Of a stretch of 64,000 bases of DNA, positions 15,525 to 25,354 are shown piece after piece; within the stretch, counting starts at the first letter, position 1, and every line of letters begins with the position of its first letter. The DNA comes from Streptomyces sp. NBC_01197 (GTDB lineage: Bacteria > Actinomycetota > Actinomycetes > Streptomycetales > Streptomycetaceae), in assembly GCF_036010505.1 (NCBI RefSeq), contig NZ_CP108569.1, positions 4,568,001 to 4,632,000 on the forward strand. The letters are read 5' to 3'. Both the position numbers and the translations under genes were made by a program. The notes beneath the pieces are model-generated. The model saw nothing but the letters and a program-made list of their open reading frames with translations, did no database searches and had not been told where the DNA came from.

Positions 15525-16913
15525 GTGAACGTGAGAATTGGCATCGAGTCAGAACTGCCCACCGTCGACGCCCAAGGCATGGCGGCCGACGAGCGGTCCG
15601 TACAGGCCTTGTTCGGGAGGCTCGCCCGGCAGGAGGGCTTCTCCACCTACTCCGACGCCACGAGCGGGACCGTGGTGGGCGTCAGGTCACGTCGCGGCTC
15701 CGGCACGCTGGACGTGGGCAACGACTACGGATTCTGCACGGTGGAGATGGCCCTCCCGCCGGAGGAGGGCTTCGCCGCCGCCAAGTCGGCGTGGCACCAC
15801 ACTCTCGACTCCCTGCTGCTCCCAGCCCTGGGCGCGGAGGCTCTGTCCGTACTGGCACACGGCTGCCAGCCCCGTACCGAGACGCTGGGCAGGGCCTATC
15901 TGGCGGACAAGGGGCACTACCAGTTCTGGCTGGCGCAGGCCGAGCGGTTCCCCGGGCACTACGCGTCCGACGCGTGGCCGGGGTTCGCCGCTGTCCAGTT
16001 CAACATCGATGTGCCGCTGTCCGATGTGATCCCGGTCTGCAACACCCTGATCTCCATGACGCCGCTGCTGTGCGCGTGGGGTGCGAACTCCGCGGTGTTC
16101 GGCGAACGCGTGCAGCCCTGGCAGTCGTTGCGAATGCGCGGCTACCAGGAGCTGGCCGAGTCGAACCCGTTCTTCGCCGACCGGCTGCTCTTCCCCCGCC
16201 GGCTCTACAGCGGTCTGGCGCAGTACATGCAGGACGCCTGGGCGACGCCCGTCTTCGAGGTGACCAGAGCGGGCATGATCTACCGGCCCATGGCCGTGGA
16301 GCTGACCACTGCTGAGTTCGCCGCCGCGGGCGAGGCGGAGTTCGTCGACTTCCACGGTGCGAAGCGCACCCTGCAGTGCACGGTCGGCGACCTGGCATCG
16401 GGCCTTGTCTTCTACTGGCCCGCGGTACGCGTCCGGATGCGGCTCGACGAGACGTGCAGCGTCGCGGAAGTCCTCGCAGCCGTGGCGGCCGGGCGCCCCG
16501 AGTCCGTGCTGCACAACGGCGGGCGCGACACCTTCGTCGAGGTCCGGCACCTGCCCACCATGAGCCGGCCGGAGACCTTCTCCTGGCTGGCCATGATCCT
16601 CGGCTGGCTGGACAACATCGAGCAGTGCGAGAAGCTCTTCCGCCCCTGGACCCTGGCCCTGTCGCGTGCGGCCATGCCCCAGGTCCAGGCCCACGGCTGG
16701 GACGCCGAGGCGGCCGGTGCCCCGATCGGCCAGTGGGCGCAGCAGGCGTTCGCCGTCGCCGAGGAAGGACTACGGCGGGGGAAGGCCGCGCCGGCCGAGG
16801 AGCTGGAGCCACTGGCCCGGCGTCTGCGGGACCGTACGAACCCCGCGACGGACGCCGTCGCCTGTCTGCGCGCCGAGGGAATCGAGGCGCTGGTCGAGAA
16901 GCTGAGGATGTGA
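15525..16913 (+). CDS. GCS2-type carboxylate-amine ligase (glutamate-cysteine-ligase-like)
   Basis: About 462 residues. It starts with VNVRIGIESELPTVDAQG, like the first strand of glutamate-cysteine ligase family 2 (EgtA and plant GshA type). Other fitting parts are HTLDSLLLPALGAEALSVLA, HYQFWLAQAERFPG and FAAVQFNIDVPL. Such enzymes join an acid, often Glu, to an amine through an acyl-phosphate. A TTG at 15519 and GTGs at 15525 and 15531 are possible starts; AAAGG at 15513-15517 favours 15525. In this cluster it may build an amide or dipeptide without NRPS. Assignment rests on motif resemblance. Confidence 0.6.
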   Translation: MNVRIGIESELPTVDAQGMAADERSVQALFGRLARQEGFSTYSDATSGTVVGVRSRRGSGTLDVGNDYGFCTVEMALPPEEGFAAAKSAWHHTLDSLLLPALGAEALSVLAHGCQPRTETLGRAYLADKGHYQFWLAQAERFPGHYASDAWPGFAAVQFNIDVPLSDVIPVCNTLISMTPLLCAWGANSAVFGERVQPWQSLRMRGYQELAESNPFFADRLLFPRRLYSGLAQYMQDAWATPVFEVTRAGMIYRPMAVELTTAEFAAAGEAEFVDFHGAKRTLQCTVGDLASGLVFYWPAVRVRMRLDETCSVAEVLAAVAAGRPESVLHNGGRDTFVEVRHLPTMSRPETFSWLAMILGWLDNIEQCEKLFRPWTLALSRAAMPQVQAHGWDAEAAGAPIGQWAQQAFAVAEEGLRRGKAAPAEELEPLARRLRDRTNPATDAVACLRAEGIEALVEKLRM

Positions 16914-16917
16914 CGAC

Positions 16918-18051
16918 GTGACCGAGCAGTCCCCGTCAGCCGCCGTGTTACCGGCCGCGCCGCCCCGGTACGCGTACAACTTCTGCGCCGGGCCCGCGAC
17001 ACTGCCCCGCCCGGTGGCGGAGCGGATTCGTGAGGAGTTCCTGGCCCATGCGGAGGACGGGGCCTCGGTCGTCGAGATCAGCCACAAGGGCCCGCGGTTC
17101 ACCGGCATCCTGGACACCGTCGAATCGCTCTTCCGCGGGCTCTGCGGACTTCCCGCGGACCACCACCTGTTCTTCATGCACGGTGGTGCGCGGATGCAGT
17201 GCTCCGCCGTCCCCCTCAACCTGCTCGGCCGGTCCGCCGCCCGCGCGGCCGGCTACGTCGAGACAGGGCTGTTCGCCCAGCAGGCGCGTCGCGAGGGGGC
17301 GCGCTACGGCACCGCGCGGACCGTCGCCGGCAGCGCGGACACCGCATTCGACCGGATACCGGCCGTGGCGGCGCGCGACTGCCCGGATGACGCCGCGTTC
17401 ATCCATCTGACCAGCAACAACACGGTGTACGGCACACGGTGGAAGGACTTTCCGCAGGATCTGCCCGCACCGCTGGTGGCCGACGCCACCAGCGACATCC
17501 TGTCCCGCCGTATCGATCACACGCGGTTCGGTTTGGTGTACGCCGGATTCCAGAAGAACCTGGGGCCCTCCGGCATGGCCCTGGTCACCGTCCGGGACGA
17601 TCTGGTCGGGCGGGCCCTGCCCGGCACGCCGAGGCTGCTCGACTACGCGGTCCAGGCCGGGACACGCTCACTCGACAACACACCGAACACCTTCGCCGTC
17701 TTCGTCCTGTCCCTGGTCCTGGAGTGGATCCGGGACCAGGGCGGTCTTGACTCCGTTGAGCGAGCCAACGAGGCCAAGGCCGCTCTCCTGTACGGGGAAC
17801 TCGACCGGTCGTCCTTCTACCGCCCCACGGCCCACCCGGAGCACCGCTCGATCACCAACATCGTCTTCCGGCTCGGCGACGAGTCCCTGACGGGCGAGTT
17901 CCTTGCCCTGGCCGAGTCCGAGGGGCTCATGGGGCTGGCCGGTCACCGGACGGTCGGGGGTGTACGCGCCTCCGTCTACAACGGCATGCCGGAGGACGGC
18001 GTCCGGGCCCTGACCGGCTTCCTGCGCGAATTCGAGCGCCTGCACGGGTGA
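16918..18051 (+). CDS. SerC-like PLP aminotransferase (class V)
   Basis: 377 residues. Resembles phosphoserine aminotransferase: YNFCAGPATLPRPV, SHKGPRFTGILD, FFMHGGARMQCSAVPLNLLG, HLTSNNTVYGTRW, the PLP-lysine motif AGFQKNLGPSG, and the C-terminal GGVRASVYNGMP. SerC makes phosphoserine from phosphohydroxypyruvate. As a cluster member it could supply a serine-derived building block or act on another keto acid. Codon 11 (16948-16950) is TTA, the rare leucine codon read by the bldA tRNA. GTG start four bases after the ligase stop. Because TTA genes are rarely housekeeping, this is probably a second, pathway-specific copy. Confidence 0.8.
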   Translation: MTEQSPSAAVLPAAPPRYAYNFCAGPATLPRPVAERIREEFLAHAEDGASVVEISHKGPRFTGILDTVESLFRGLCGLPADHHLFFMHGGARMQCSAVPLNLLGRSAARAAGYVETGLFAQQARREGARYGTARTVAGSADTAFDRIPAVAARDCPDDAAFIHLTSNNTVYGTRWKDFPQDLPAPLVADATSDILSRRIDHTRFGLVYAGFQKNLGPSGMALVTVRDDLVGRALPGTPRLLDYAVQAGTRSLDNTPNTFAVFVLSLVLEWIRDQGGLDSVERANEAKAALLYGELDRSSFYRPTAHPEHRSITNIVFRLGDESLTGEFLALAESEGLMGLAGHRTVGGVRASVYNGMPEDGVRALTGFLREFERLHG

Positions 18052-18168
18052 CACCCCGGCCCGGGCTCGCGCGGGCGCGGGCGGCGGTGACCGGCACGAC
18101 GCCCGGCCGGCCGGCCACCGCTTCAGCTCACCTGCTCCGGATCACCCGTTCCGGCTCACCGCTCCCGG

Positions 18169-18972
18169 TCAGTTCCCGGCCGGCTTGCGCAGGGTGAAGG
18201 CGTAGCGGCCCAGACTGAAGAAGTACTCGCCCGTAGCCGCCAGTTCACGGAGCTCACCGCTCCAGGCCCGGGTCTGTTCCGCGCGGGCCCCGGGGTGGCC
18301 GGCGAGGAACGCCTCGATGAAACCGACCTGCCAGTAGCTGTACCTGCCCGGGTCGAGCTCCCGGTCGACGAAGGTCAGCGTGGTCAGGGGCTCCTCCTCG
18401 AACCCCGCCCGGCGCAGCAGAGGGCCCAGCTGCTGGGGAAGGCGCGGATGGGCGACGTGGTCCTCCCACAGTTCCAGTACTTCCCGCATCCGCCCGCGGT
18501 CTGCCGAGCGCCACACCAGCGAGTCCCAGTCGGTGTCCAGGACGACCGCTCGGCCACCGGGCCGCAGGACTCGGAACAGCTCGTTCAGAGCGCGCTCGAT
18601 GTCCTCGACGTACTCATAGACCTGCACGGCGACGGCCGCGTCGAACGTCGCGTCCGGAAAGGGGATCCGCTCCGCGCGCCCGCTCCGCAGGTCGACCACC
18701 CCCGGTGCGGAGCCGGTGGCGCACCGTTCCCGGGCCAGTTCCAGCATGGAATCGCTGATGTCGATGCCGCAGATCCGCCCCGTGGGACCGATATCCGGGC
18801 GCAGCTCGGATATCAGATAGCCGGGCCCGCAGCCGACATCCAGCACCTGGTGCCCGGCCCGGACGTCCAGCTGCCCGCGCAGATGCCGGCGCTGGGCGAC
18901 CATGTCGGCGGTGTGTGCCTCCGTGTCGGCCTCGGTCGCCCGGGCCCCGTCGAAACGCAGCAGCCCCGTCAT
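18169..18972 (-). CDS. Class I SAM-dependent methyltransferase (UbiE-like)
   Basis: 267 residues from the ATG at 18972, which overlaps the stop of the lyase gene (ATGA). SAM motif QVLDVGCGPGYLISEL, acidic loop GIDISDSMLELAR, and FDAAVAVQVYEYVEDIERAL followed by VLRPGGRAVVLDTDWDSL. Acceptor atom unknown. Convergent with the SerC-like gene, from which it is separated by ~115 bp without a clear gene. Forms a two-gene leftward operon with the lyase. Confidence 0.85.
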   Translation of the reverse strand: MTGLLRFDGARATEADTEAHTADMVAQRRHLRGQLDVRAGHQVLDVGCGPGYLISELRPDIGPTGRICGIDISDSMLELARERCATGSAPGVVDLRSGRAERIPFPDATFDAAVAVQVYEYVEDIERALNELFRVLRPGGRAVVLDTDWDSLVWRSADRGRMREVLELWEDHVAHPRLPQQLGPLLRRAGFEEEPLTTLTFVDRELDPGRYSYWQVGFIEAFLAGHPGARAEQTRAWSGELRELAATGEYFFSLGRYAFTLRKPAGN

Positions 18973-20498
18973 GCGCGCGGGCCCTCCGCGAGGGCGGCGC
19001 CGGACCGCTCGGGCTCCGCCAGCCACTCCCGCGCCCGCTCCACCGAAAGGTCGGTCAGCTCACGTGACTCACCCAGATAACGGGAGGGGTCCAGCAGCCC
19101 GTCCACCTCGGCGACGGAGAACCGCGCGGTGACGGTGGCGTCCGCCAGCAGGCAGTCGCGCAACCGCCGGCCCTCGCTCTGCGCACGCTGGCTCAGCTCG
19201 TACACGAGGGTGTGTGCGCTCTGCCGGCCGATCGACGGTGCCAGGGCCAGCATCACCGCCTCCGTGCAGAGGGATTCGGCCGCGGCCCGCGCGTTCGCGG
19301 CCATCCGTCCGCTGTCGACCTGCAGGCCCGACAGCACGGCGTTCAGGGTGCCCAGCGCGGCCAGTGTGTAGTGCGAGACGTCGGCGACCGCGACCCACTC
19401 CATCCGCAGACCGCGCGAGTCGCGCTCGTGTTCCTGGACCATGCTCTCGATCCCGAGTGCGGCATTGGAGCGGGCGAGCCGGGCCAGCAGCACCACCTGC
19501 GCCGAGCGCTCCGGATTGCGCTTGTGCGGCATCGTGCTGCTGCCCACCCGGCCGTACTCCCAGCCTTCGGACACCTCGCCGACCTCCGGCCGCGACAGCG
19601 CCCGTATTTCGTCGGCGACCCGGGCAAGCGTGCCCGTGAGCATGGCCAGCGCGGTCCCGAACTCGGCCACCCGGTCCCGGGCGGAATGCCAGCCGACCGC
19701 GGGCACCTCCAGCTCCAGGTCCCCGGCGAAGAGCTCCAGCAGCTCGCGCCCGCGCCCGTCGAACCCCGCCATGGTGCCGACACCACCGGACAGCTGGGCC
19801 GTCAGGACTCGCGGGCGTAACTGCACCAGCCGCTCCGAGTGCCGCAGCAGCTCGTCCAGCCAGCTCGCGACCTTGAGTCCGAACGTGATCGGCAGCGCCG
19901 GCTGGCCGTGTGTGCGCCCCGGCATCAGGCTGTCCCGGTGCTCCACCGCGAGACCCGCCAGGAGCACCGCCATGCGCCGCACCCCGGCGTCCACCTCCGC
20001 GAGCACCTCTCGCATCTCCAGCGCCTGCGCGGTGTCCTGGATGTCCTGGGTGGTCGCCCCGAGATGCACCATCTCTCCCGACGCACCCTCGCACGCCGCC
20101 TCCAGGCCGCGCAGCAGCGGCACCAGCGAGTGGCCCGTACGCCGGAACTCGGGTGCCAGGGCGGCGAGGTCGATGCGGCCCGGCTCGCACGCGCGGGCCA
20201 CCTGCGCCGCGGTGTCCGGGGCTACCATCCCCAGCCGCTCCTGGCACGACGTGAGCGCCGCTTCCACCTGCAGCCAGCGCTGCAGCCGGCACCGGTCGCA
20301 GAAGATCCGCCGGCTCGCCGGAGTGGCGTAACCACCGCCGTGGAAAAGGGAGTCGGTGATGTGCGCGCGCTGATGTCCGCACGGCCCGTGCCGCTGGTCT
20401 CTCCCGGGCGCCGTGGAATGTTCGTTGTCCGGACAGTCCTCCGGCGGCTCAGCCGCGCGGATCGTGCCGGTCCGGAGGTGCTGGTCAGAAACAGCCAT
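18969..20498 (-). CDS. Fumarase/adenylosuccinate-lyase superfamily lyase
   Basis: 509 residues. The superfamily signature GSSTMPHKRNPERSAQ is intact (catalytic loop Ser and Lys/Asn). HLGATTQDIQDTAQ and MPGRTHGQPALPITFG match the other two conserved regions. Closest in feel to PurB or carboxymuconate-cycloisomerase-like lyases, which eliminate fumarate or a similar acid from a C-N or C-O adduct. The first ~48 residues are a His/Arg/Cys-rich extension with no inner in-frame start, so they appear real. Codon 227 (19818-19820 on plus) is TTA. Only start seen: ATG at 20498 with GAGGA upstream. Likely acts on a cluster intermediate rather than in purine synthesis. Confidence 0.8.
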   Translation of the reverse strand: MAVSDQHLRTGTIRAAEPPEDCPDNEHSTAPGRDQRHGPCGHQRAHITDSLFHGGGYATPASRRIFCDRCRLQRWLQVEAALTSCQERLGMVAPDTAAQVARACEPGRIDLAALAPEFRRTGHSLVPLLRGLEAACEGASGEMVHLGATTQDIQDTAQALEMREVLAEVDAGVRRMAVLLAGLAVEHRDSLMPGRTHGQPALPITFGLKVASWLDELLRHSERLVQLRPRVLTAQLSGGVGTMAGFDGRGRELLELFAGDLELEVPAVGWHSARDRVAEFGTALAMLTGTLARVADEIRALSRPEVGEVSEGWEYGRVGSSTMPHKRNPERSAQVVLLARLARSNAALGIESMVQEHERDSRGLRMEWVAVADVSHYTLAALGTLNAVLSGLQVDSGRMAANARAAAESLCTEAVMLALAPSIGRQSAHTLVYELSQRAQSEGRRLRDCLLADATVTARFSVAEVDGLLDPSRYLGESRELTDLSVERAREWLAEPERSGAALAEGPRA

Positions 20499-20780
20499 GA
20501 ATCCTCATATCCAGAGGTAGCTAGCTTTCCCGTCAGAACCGTTCGACGTCAGCATGTCCAGCTCACGAGCGCGCCAAGGCACAGGTCTCAGCCCGTTTCC
20601 GGCGCAAGACGGCTTTCGGCCCTGTACCGGACAGCAGGCCCGCACGCGGGACCGCTCCCCACCGGGGCGGACTCTCCTGCTGCCCGGTCCTTCCCCCGCG
20701 GACCGATGCCCGGACCCGGCTCCGCAGGGGGACGAAAGCGACCGGAAACCGCCCCGGTCCCCGATCTGAAGAGGCCCGGG

Positions 20781-21041
20781 TCAGCGCCCGAAGTCGTAGC
20801 GGCAGGCGGCGATCCGGACCTCTCCGCCGACCACCTTGTGGATCAGCCGGTGTTCCTCGGTGATGCGGCGGGACCAGTACCCCTGAAACCCGTGTTTCAG
20901 GGGCTCCGGTTTACCGATGCCCTCGTTGCCGTTACGTGCGACATCCTGCAGCAGGGTGTTGATGCGCTTGAGGATCTTCCGGTCCTGGGCCTGCCACCAG
21001 ACGTAGTCCTCCCAGGCCGATTCGTCCCAGACGAACTTCAC
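20781..21041 (-). CDS. yoeB: YoeB-family toxin (ribosome-dependent mRNase)
   Basis: 86 residues, GTG start at 21041 overlapping the antitoxin stop. The C-terminal half (SRRITEEHRLIHKVVGG, then IAACRYDFGR) matches YoeB, including the catalytic Glu, Arg and His region; the last residues are Asp-Phe-Gly-Arg in place of His-Tyr in E. coli. YoeB cleaves mRNA at the ribosomal A site. The toxin follows its antitoxin, as is normal. The 282-bp gap to the lyase start holds nothing I can name. Confidence 0.92.
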   Translation of the reverse strand: MKFVWDESAWEDYVWWQAQDRKILKRINTLLQDVARNGNEGIGKPEPLKHGFQGYWSRRITEEHRLIHKVVGGEVRIAACRYDFGR

Positions 21042-21289
21042 TCGGCCGGCTCCCGCGCTGTGCCGCCGTCGTTCTCCAGGCGCTCGATCGACGCCAGCAG
21101 CCGCCGGGCGTTCGCCGGGCTCCGGAGCAGGTAGGCCGTCTCCTTCAGCGACTCGTACTCGTCCAGGGCCACGATCACGACCGGATCGTGCCCGGCGCGC
21201 GTGACGACGACCTCCTCGCGATCGTCCACCACCGCGTTGAGTGTTTCGGCGTAATTCGCACGGGATTCTGTGTACGTCATGGTCCGCAC
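21038..21289 (-). CDS. yefM: YefM-family antitoxin
   Basis: 83 residues. Phd/YefM fold start TMTYTESRANYAETLNAVVD, then EEVVVTRAGHDPVVIVALDEYESL, and a C-terminal helix with SPANARRLLASIERL. It binds YoeB and represses the operon. GTG at 21289 lies eight bases after GAGGAGG and is preferred; an ATG three codons later is also possible. Operators would lie in the 134-bp gap to the divergent ABC-F gene. Confidence 0.92.
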   Translation of the reverse strand: MRTMTYTESRANYAETLNAVVDDREEVVVTRAGHDPVVIVALDEYESLKETAYLLRSPANARRLLASIERLENDGGTAREPAE

Positions 21290-21423
21290 GGAGGCCGCCT
21301 CCTCGGGTTGTACGGAAAGTTGTACGTACAGGAAACTGTACGCGGAGGGAGGAGGCGTCGCAAAGAGCCCGTCCGCGGCGCCGTACCCTGGGAGATCGAT
21401 CTACCCCCGTCCCAGGAGCGCCA

Positions 21424-23232
<1,809 letters not shown>

Positions 23233-23288
23233 GGGCCGCTCGTCCGGCCCCCGGCCCTGCCGCGCGGCTCGCATAACGAGGGCGTCAC

Positions 23289-23326
23289 GGCCCGGTTCTC
23301 CCTTGGGCACAGGGGCGGACCGGGCC
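23289..23326 (+). terminator. Probable terminator after ABC-F gene
   Basis: GGCCCGGT and ACCGGGCC flank a 22-bp loop about 55 bases past the stop. The 250-bp gap also has AT-richer sequence around 23345-23400, likely the promoter of the following gene. Confidence 0.45.
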
Positions 23327-23484
23327 CTCTCACGCCGTTCTCCGGGTGATAGAAAGAACTCCCGCTCGACTGACGTTGATGTGTGGGATCCACACCCGAT
23401 TCGCTCCATTCCGGTTGCTGTAACCACCGGAATTGCGGGGGAGGCCGGTCGGGCAGTGGACCCCGCGTGAAGAGGTATGTGCTG

Positions 23485-25311
23485 ATGACTCAGCCGCCCG
23501 ACCAGCAGCCGCCGCGGGGCGGTTTCGGCGCCCCGCAGGATCCTCCGCCGGGTGGCTTCGGCGCTCCGCCGCCACCCGCCCAGCCGCCGCAGATGCCGCC
23601 GCCGCCCCAGGCGCCGCCGGGGCAGCCGTCCGCACCACCGCAGGGACCGCCACCGGGGCCGCCGTCCGGGCCGCAGCCCGGCTACGGATACCCGCAACAG
23701 GCCCCGCAGCAGCCGCAGTCCGGCCCCTACGGATATCCGCAGCAGCAGCCGGGCCCGTACGGCCAGCAGCCCCAGCAGCCGGGCCCGTACGGCCAGCAGC
23801 CGCCGGGTCCGTACGGACAGCAGCAGGGCCCCTACGGCTACCCGCAGCAGTACCCGGGCGGGCCGGTCCCGCCGCAGGGCGGCGGCAAGAACCCCTTCAA
23901 GGGCAAGCCGGGCGTCATCATCGGCGCGGCCGTCGCGGGCCTGCTCGTCGTCGGTGCCGGGGTCTTCTTCGCCGTCGGCAGCGGCGGCGGCGGCAAGAAG
24001 CCGGTCGCGAGCGACAGCAAGAACATCGACGGCAAGCCGTCCACGTCCCCGAGCGTCGACCAGGGCGACGGCAGCGGCAACGGGCGCTCCGGCGACGATG
24101 ACCTCAACGCCGGGCGCAAGGCGGGCGAGGACAAGGTCCTCTGGCTCCAGACCAACAAGGTCGCGCTGCCGCAGGACGGCGCCCAGAACTACGGCATGTG
24201 GTTCAGCGGCGATGTCGTCGTGCGCGCGATGTACAAGAAGGTCACCGCGTACGGGGTGAACGACGGCAAGGAGAAGTGGAGCGTGCCGACGCCGCACGCG
24301 ATCTGCGCCGCGCCCCACCAGACCACTCCCGACGACAAGATCGTCATCGCGTACAAGAGCGACGACACCGACCGTGCCGACTGCAACCAGATGCAGGTCA
24401 TCGACCTGAAGACGGGCAAGGGGGGCTGGAAGAAGCCGATCCCCAAGGAGGGAGCCTTCGACATCATGAGCTCCCTGGAGCTGACGATCGCGGGTGACAC
24501 CGTGACCGCCAGCCGGATGGGGCCCTCCAGCGCCTTCTCGGTCAGCGACGGGCACAAGATCTTCGGGAGTATGCAGGGCGCGTGCCAGCCGGACGCGTTC
24601 GCGGGCGGCGCCAAGCTGATCGCCATCGAGTCGTGCACCAAGAACAGCCAGCCGGACGCGACCGAGCAGGTGCAGGAGCTCGACCCGTCGACCGGCAAGT
24701 CCAAGTGGACGTTCCCGCTCCCGGCGGGCTGGCAGGTCAAGAAGGTCTACTCGCTGGACCCGCTGGTCATCTACTCGACCAACGAGAAGAAGAAGTCCTG
24801 GAACATCTCCGTCCTCAAGAGCGACGGAACGCGGCGCTCCCAGCTGACCACGAAGGACAGCTTCCAGCCCGAGTGCGGTCTGTCGATCATCGACCGTGAC
24901 CTCCAGGGCTGTGTCGGTACGGCGGCCGACGCCAACACGCTGTATCTGCCGACCGAGGTGAAGAGCGGCGCGAACGACGTGGTCGCCTTCGACCTGAACA
25001 CCGGCAAGGAGAAGTGGCGGGTGCCCGCGGGCAGCGACCGTACGATGCTGCCGCTGCGGATGGACGGCTCCAACCTCATCGCGTACAAGGAGCCCTCGTA
25101 CGACGGAGGCGGCGCGGTCGTCAGCATCCCGTCGACGGGCGGCAAGGCGAGTGTGGTCCTCCAGAACCCGGAGTCGACGTCCAGCATCGAGAACTCCTTC
25201 TTCTCGAAACTGGTCGCCTACCAGGACGGCCGGTTCTTCCTGATGTCGGGCCAGGTCAGGGGCAAGAGGGGCGACACCACCGAGAAGACGATGCTGGTCT
25301 TCGGCAAGTGA
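23485..25311 (+). CDS. PQQ-type beta-propeller membrane-anchored protein, copy 1
   Basis: 608 residues. About 135 residues of Pro/Gln/Gly/Tyr repeats come first (PYGQQ and YPQQ units, cytoplasmic). One membrane helix follows around residue 150 (VIIGAAVAGLLVVGAGVFFA), then a Ser/Gly/Asp-rich linker, then an outside domain with propeller-like blades (DLKTGKGGWKKPI, DLNTGKEKWRVPAGSD, and a YLPTE strand). The blade motif GK..W resembles PQQ-like or BamB repeats, but no PQQ-binding evidence exists. Role unknown, perhaps sensing or scaffolding at the membrane. Start ATG 23485 with AGAGG upstream. The next gene is a paralogue. Confidence 0.8.
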   Translation: MTQPPDQQPPRGGFGAPQDPPPGGFGAPPPPAQPPQMPPPPQAPPGQPSAPPQGPPPGPPSGPQPGYGYPQQAPQQPQSGPYGYPQQQPGPYGQQPQQPGPYGQQPPGPYGQQQGPYGYPQQYPGGPVPPQGGGKNPFKGKPGVIIGAAVAGLLVVGAGVFFAVGSGGGGKKPVASDSKNIDGKPSTSPSVDQGDGSGNGRSGDDDLNAGRKAGEDKVLWLQTNKVALPQDGAQNYGMWFSGDVVVRAMYKKVTAYGVNDGKEKWSVPTPHAICAAPHQTTPDDKIVIAYKSDDTDRADCNQMQVIDLKTGKGGWKKPIPKEGAFDIMSSLELTIAGDTVTASRMGPSSAFSVSDGHKIFGSMQGACQPDAFAGGAKLIAIESCTKNSQPDATEQVQELDPSTGKSKWTFPLPAGWQVKKVYSLDPLVIYSTNEKKKSWNISVLKSDGTRRSQLTTKDSFQPECGLSIIDRDLQGCVGTAADANTLYLPTEVKSGANDVVAFDLNTGKEKWRVPAGSDRTMLPLRMDGSNLIAYKEPSYDGGGAVVSIPSTGGKASVVLQNPESTSSIENSFFSKLVAYQDGRFFLMSGQVRGKRGDTTEKTMLVFGK

Positions 25312-25354
25312 GCTGCCCCCGGATCCTCAACTCCCCCTCCACGAAGGCAGAACA

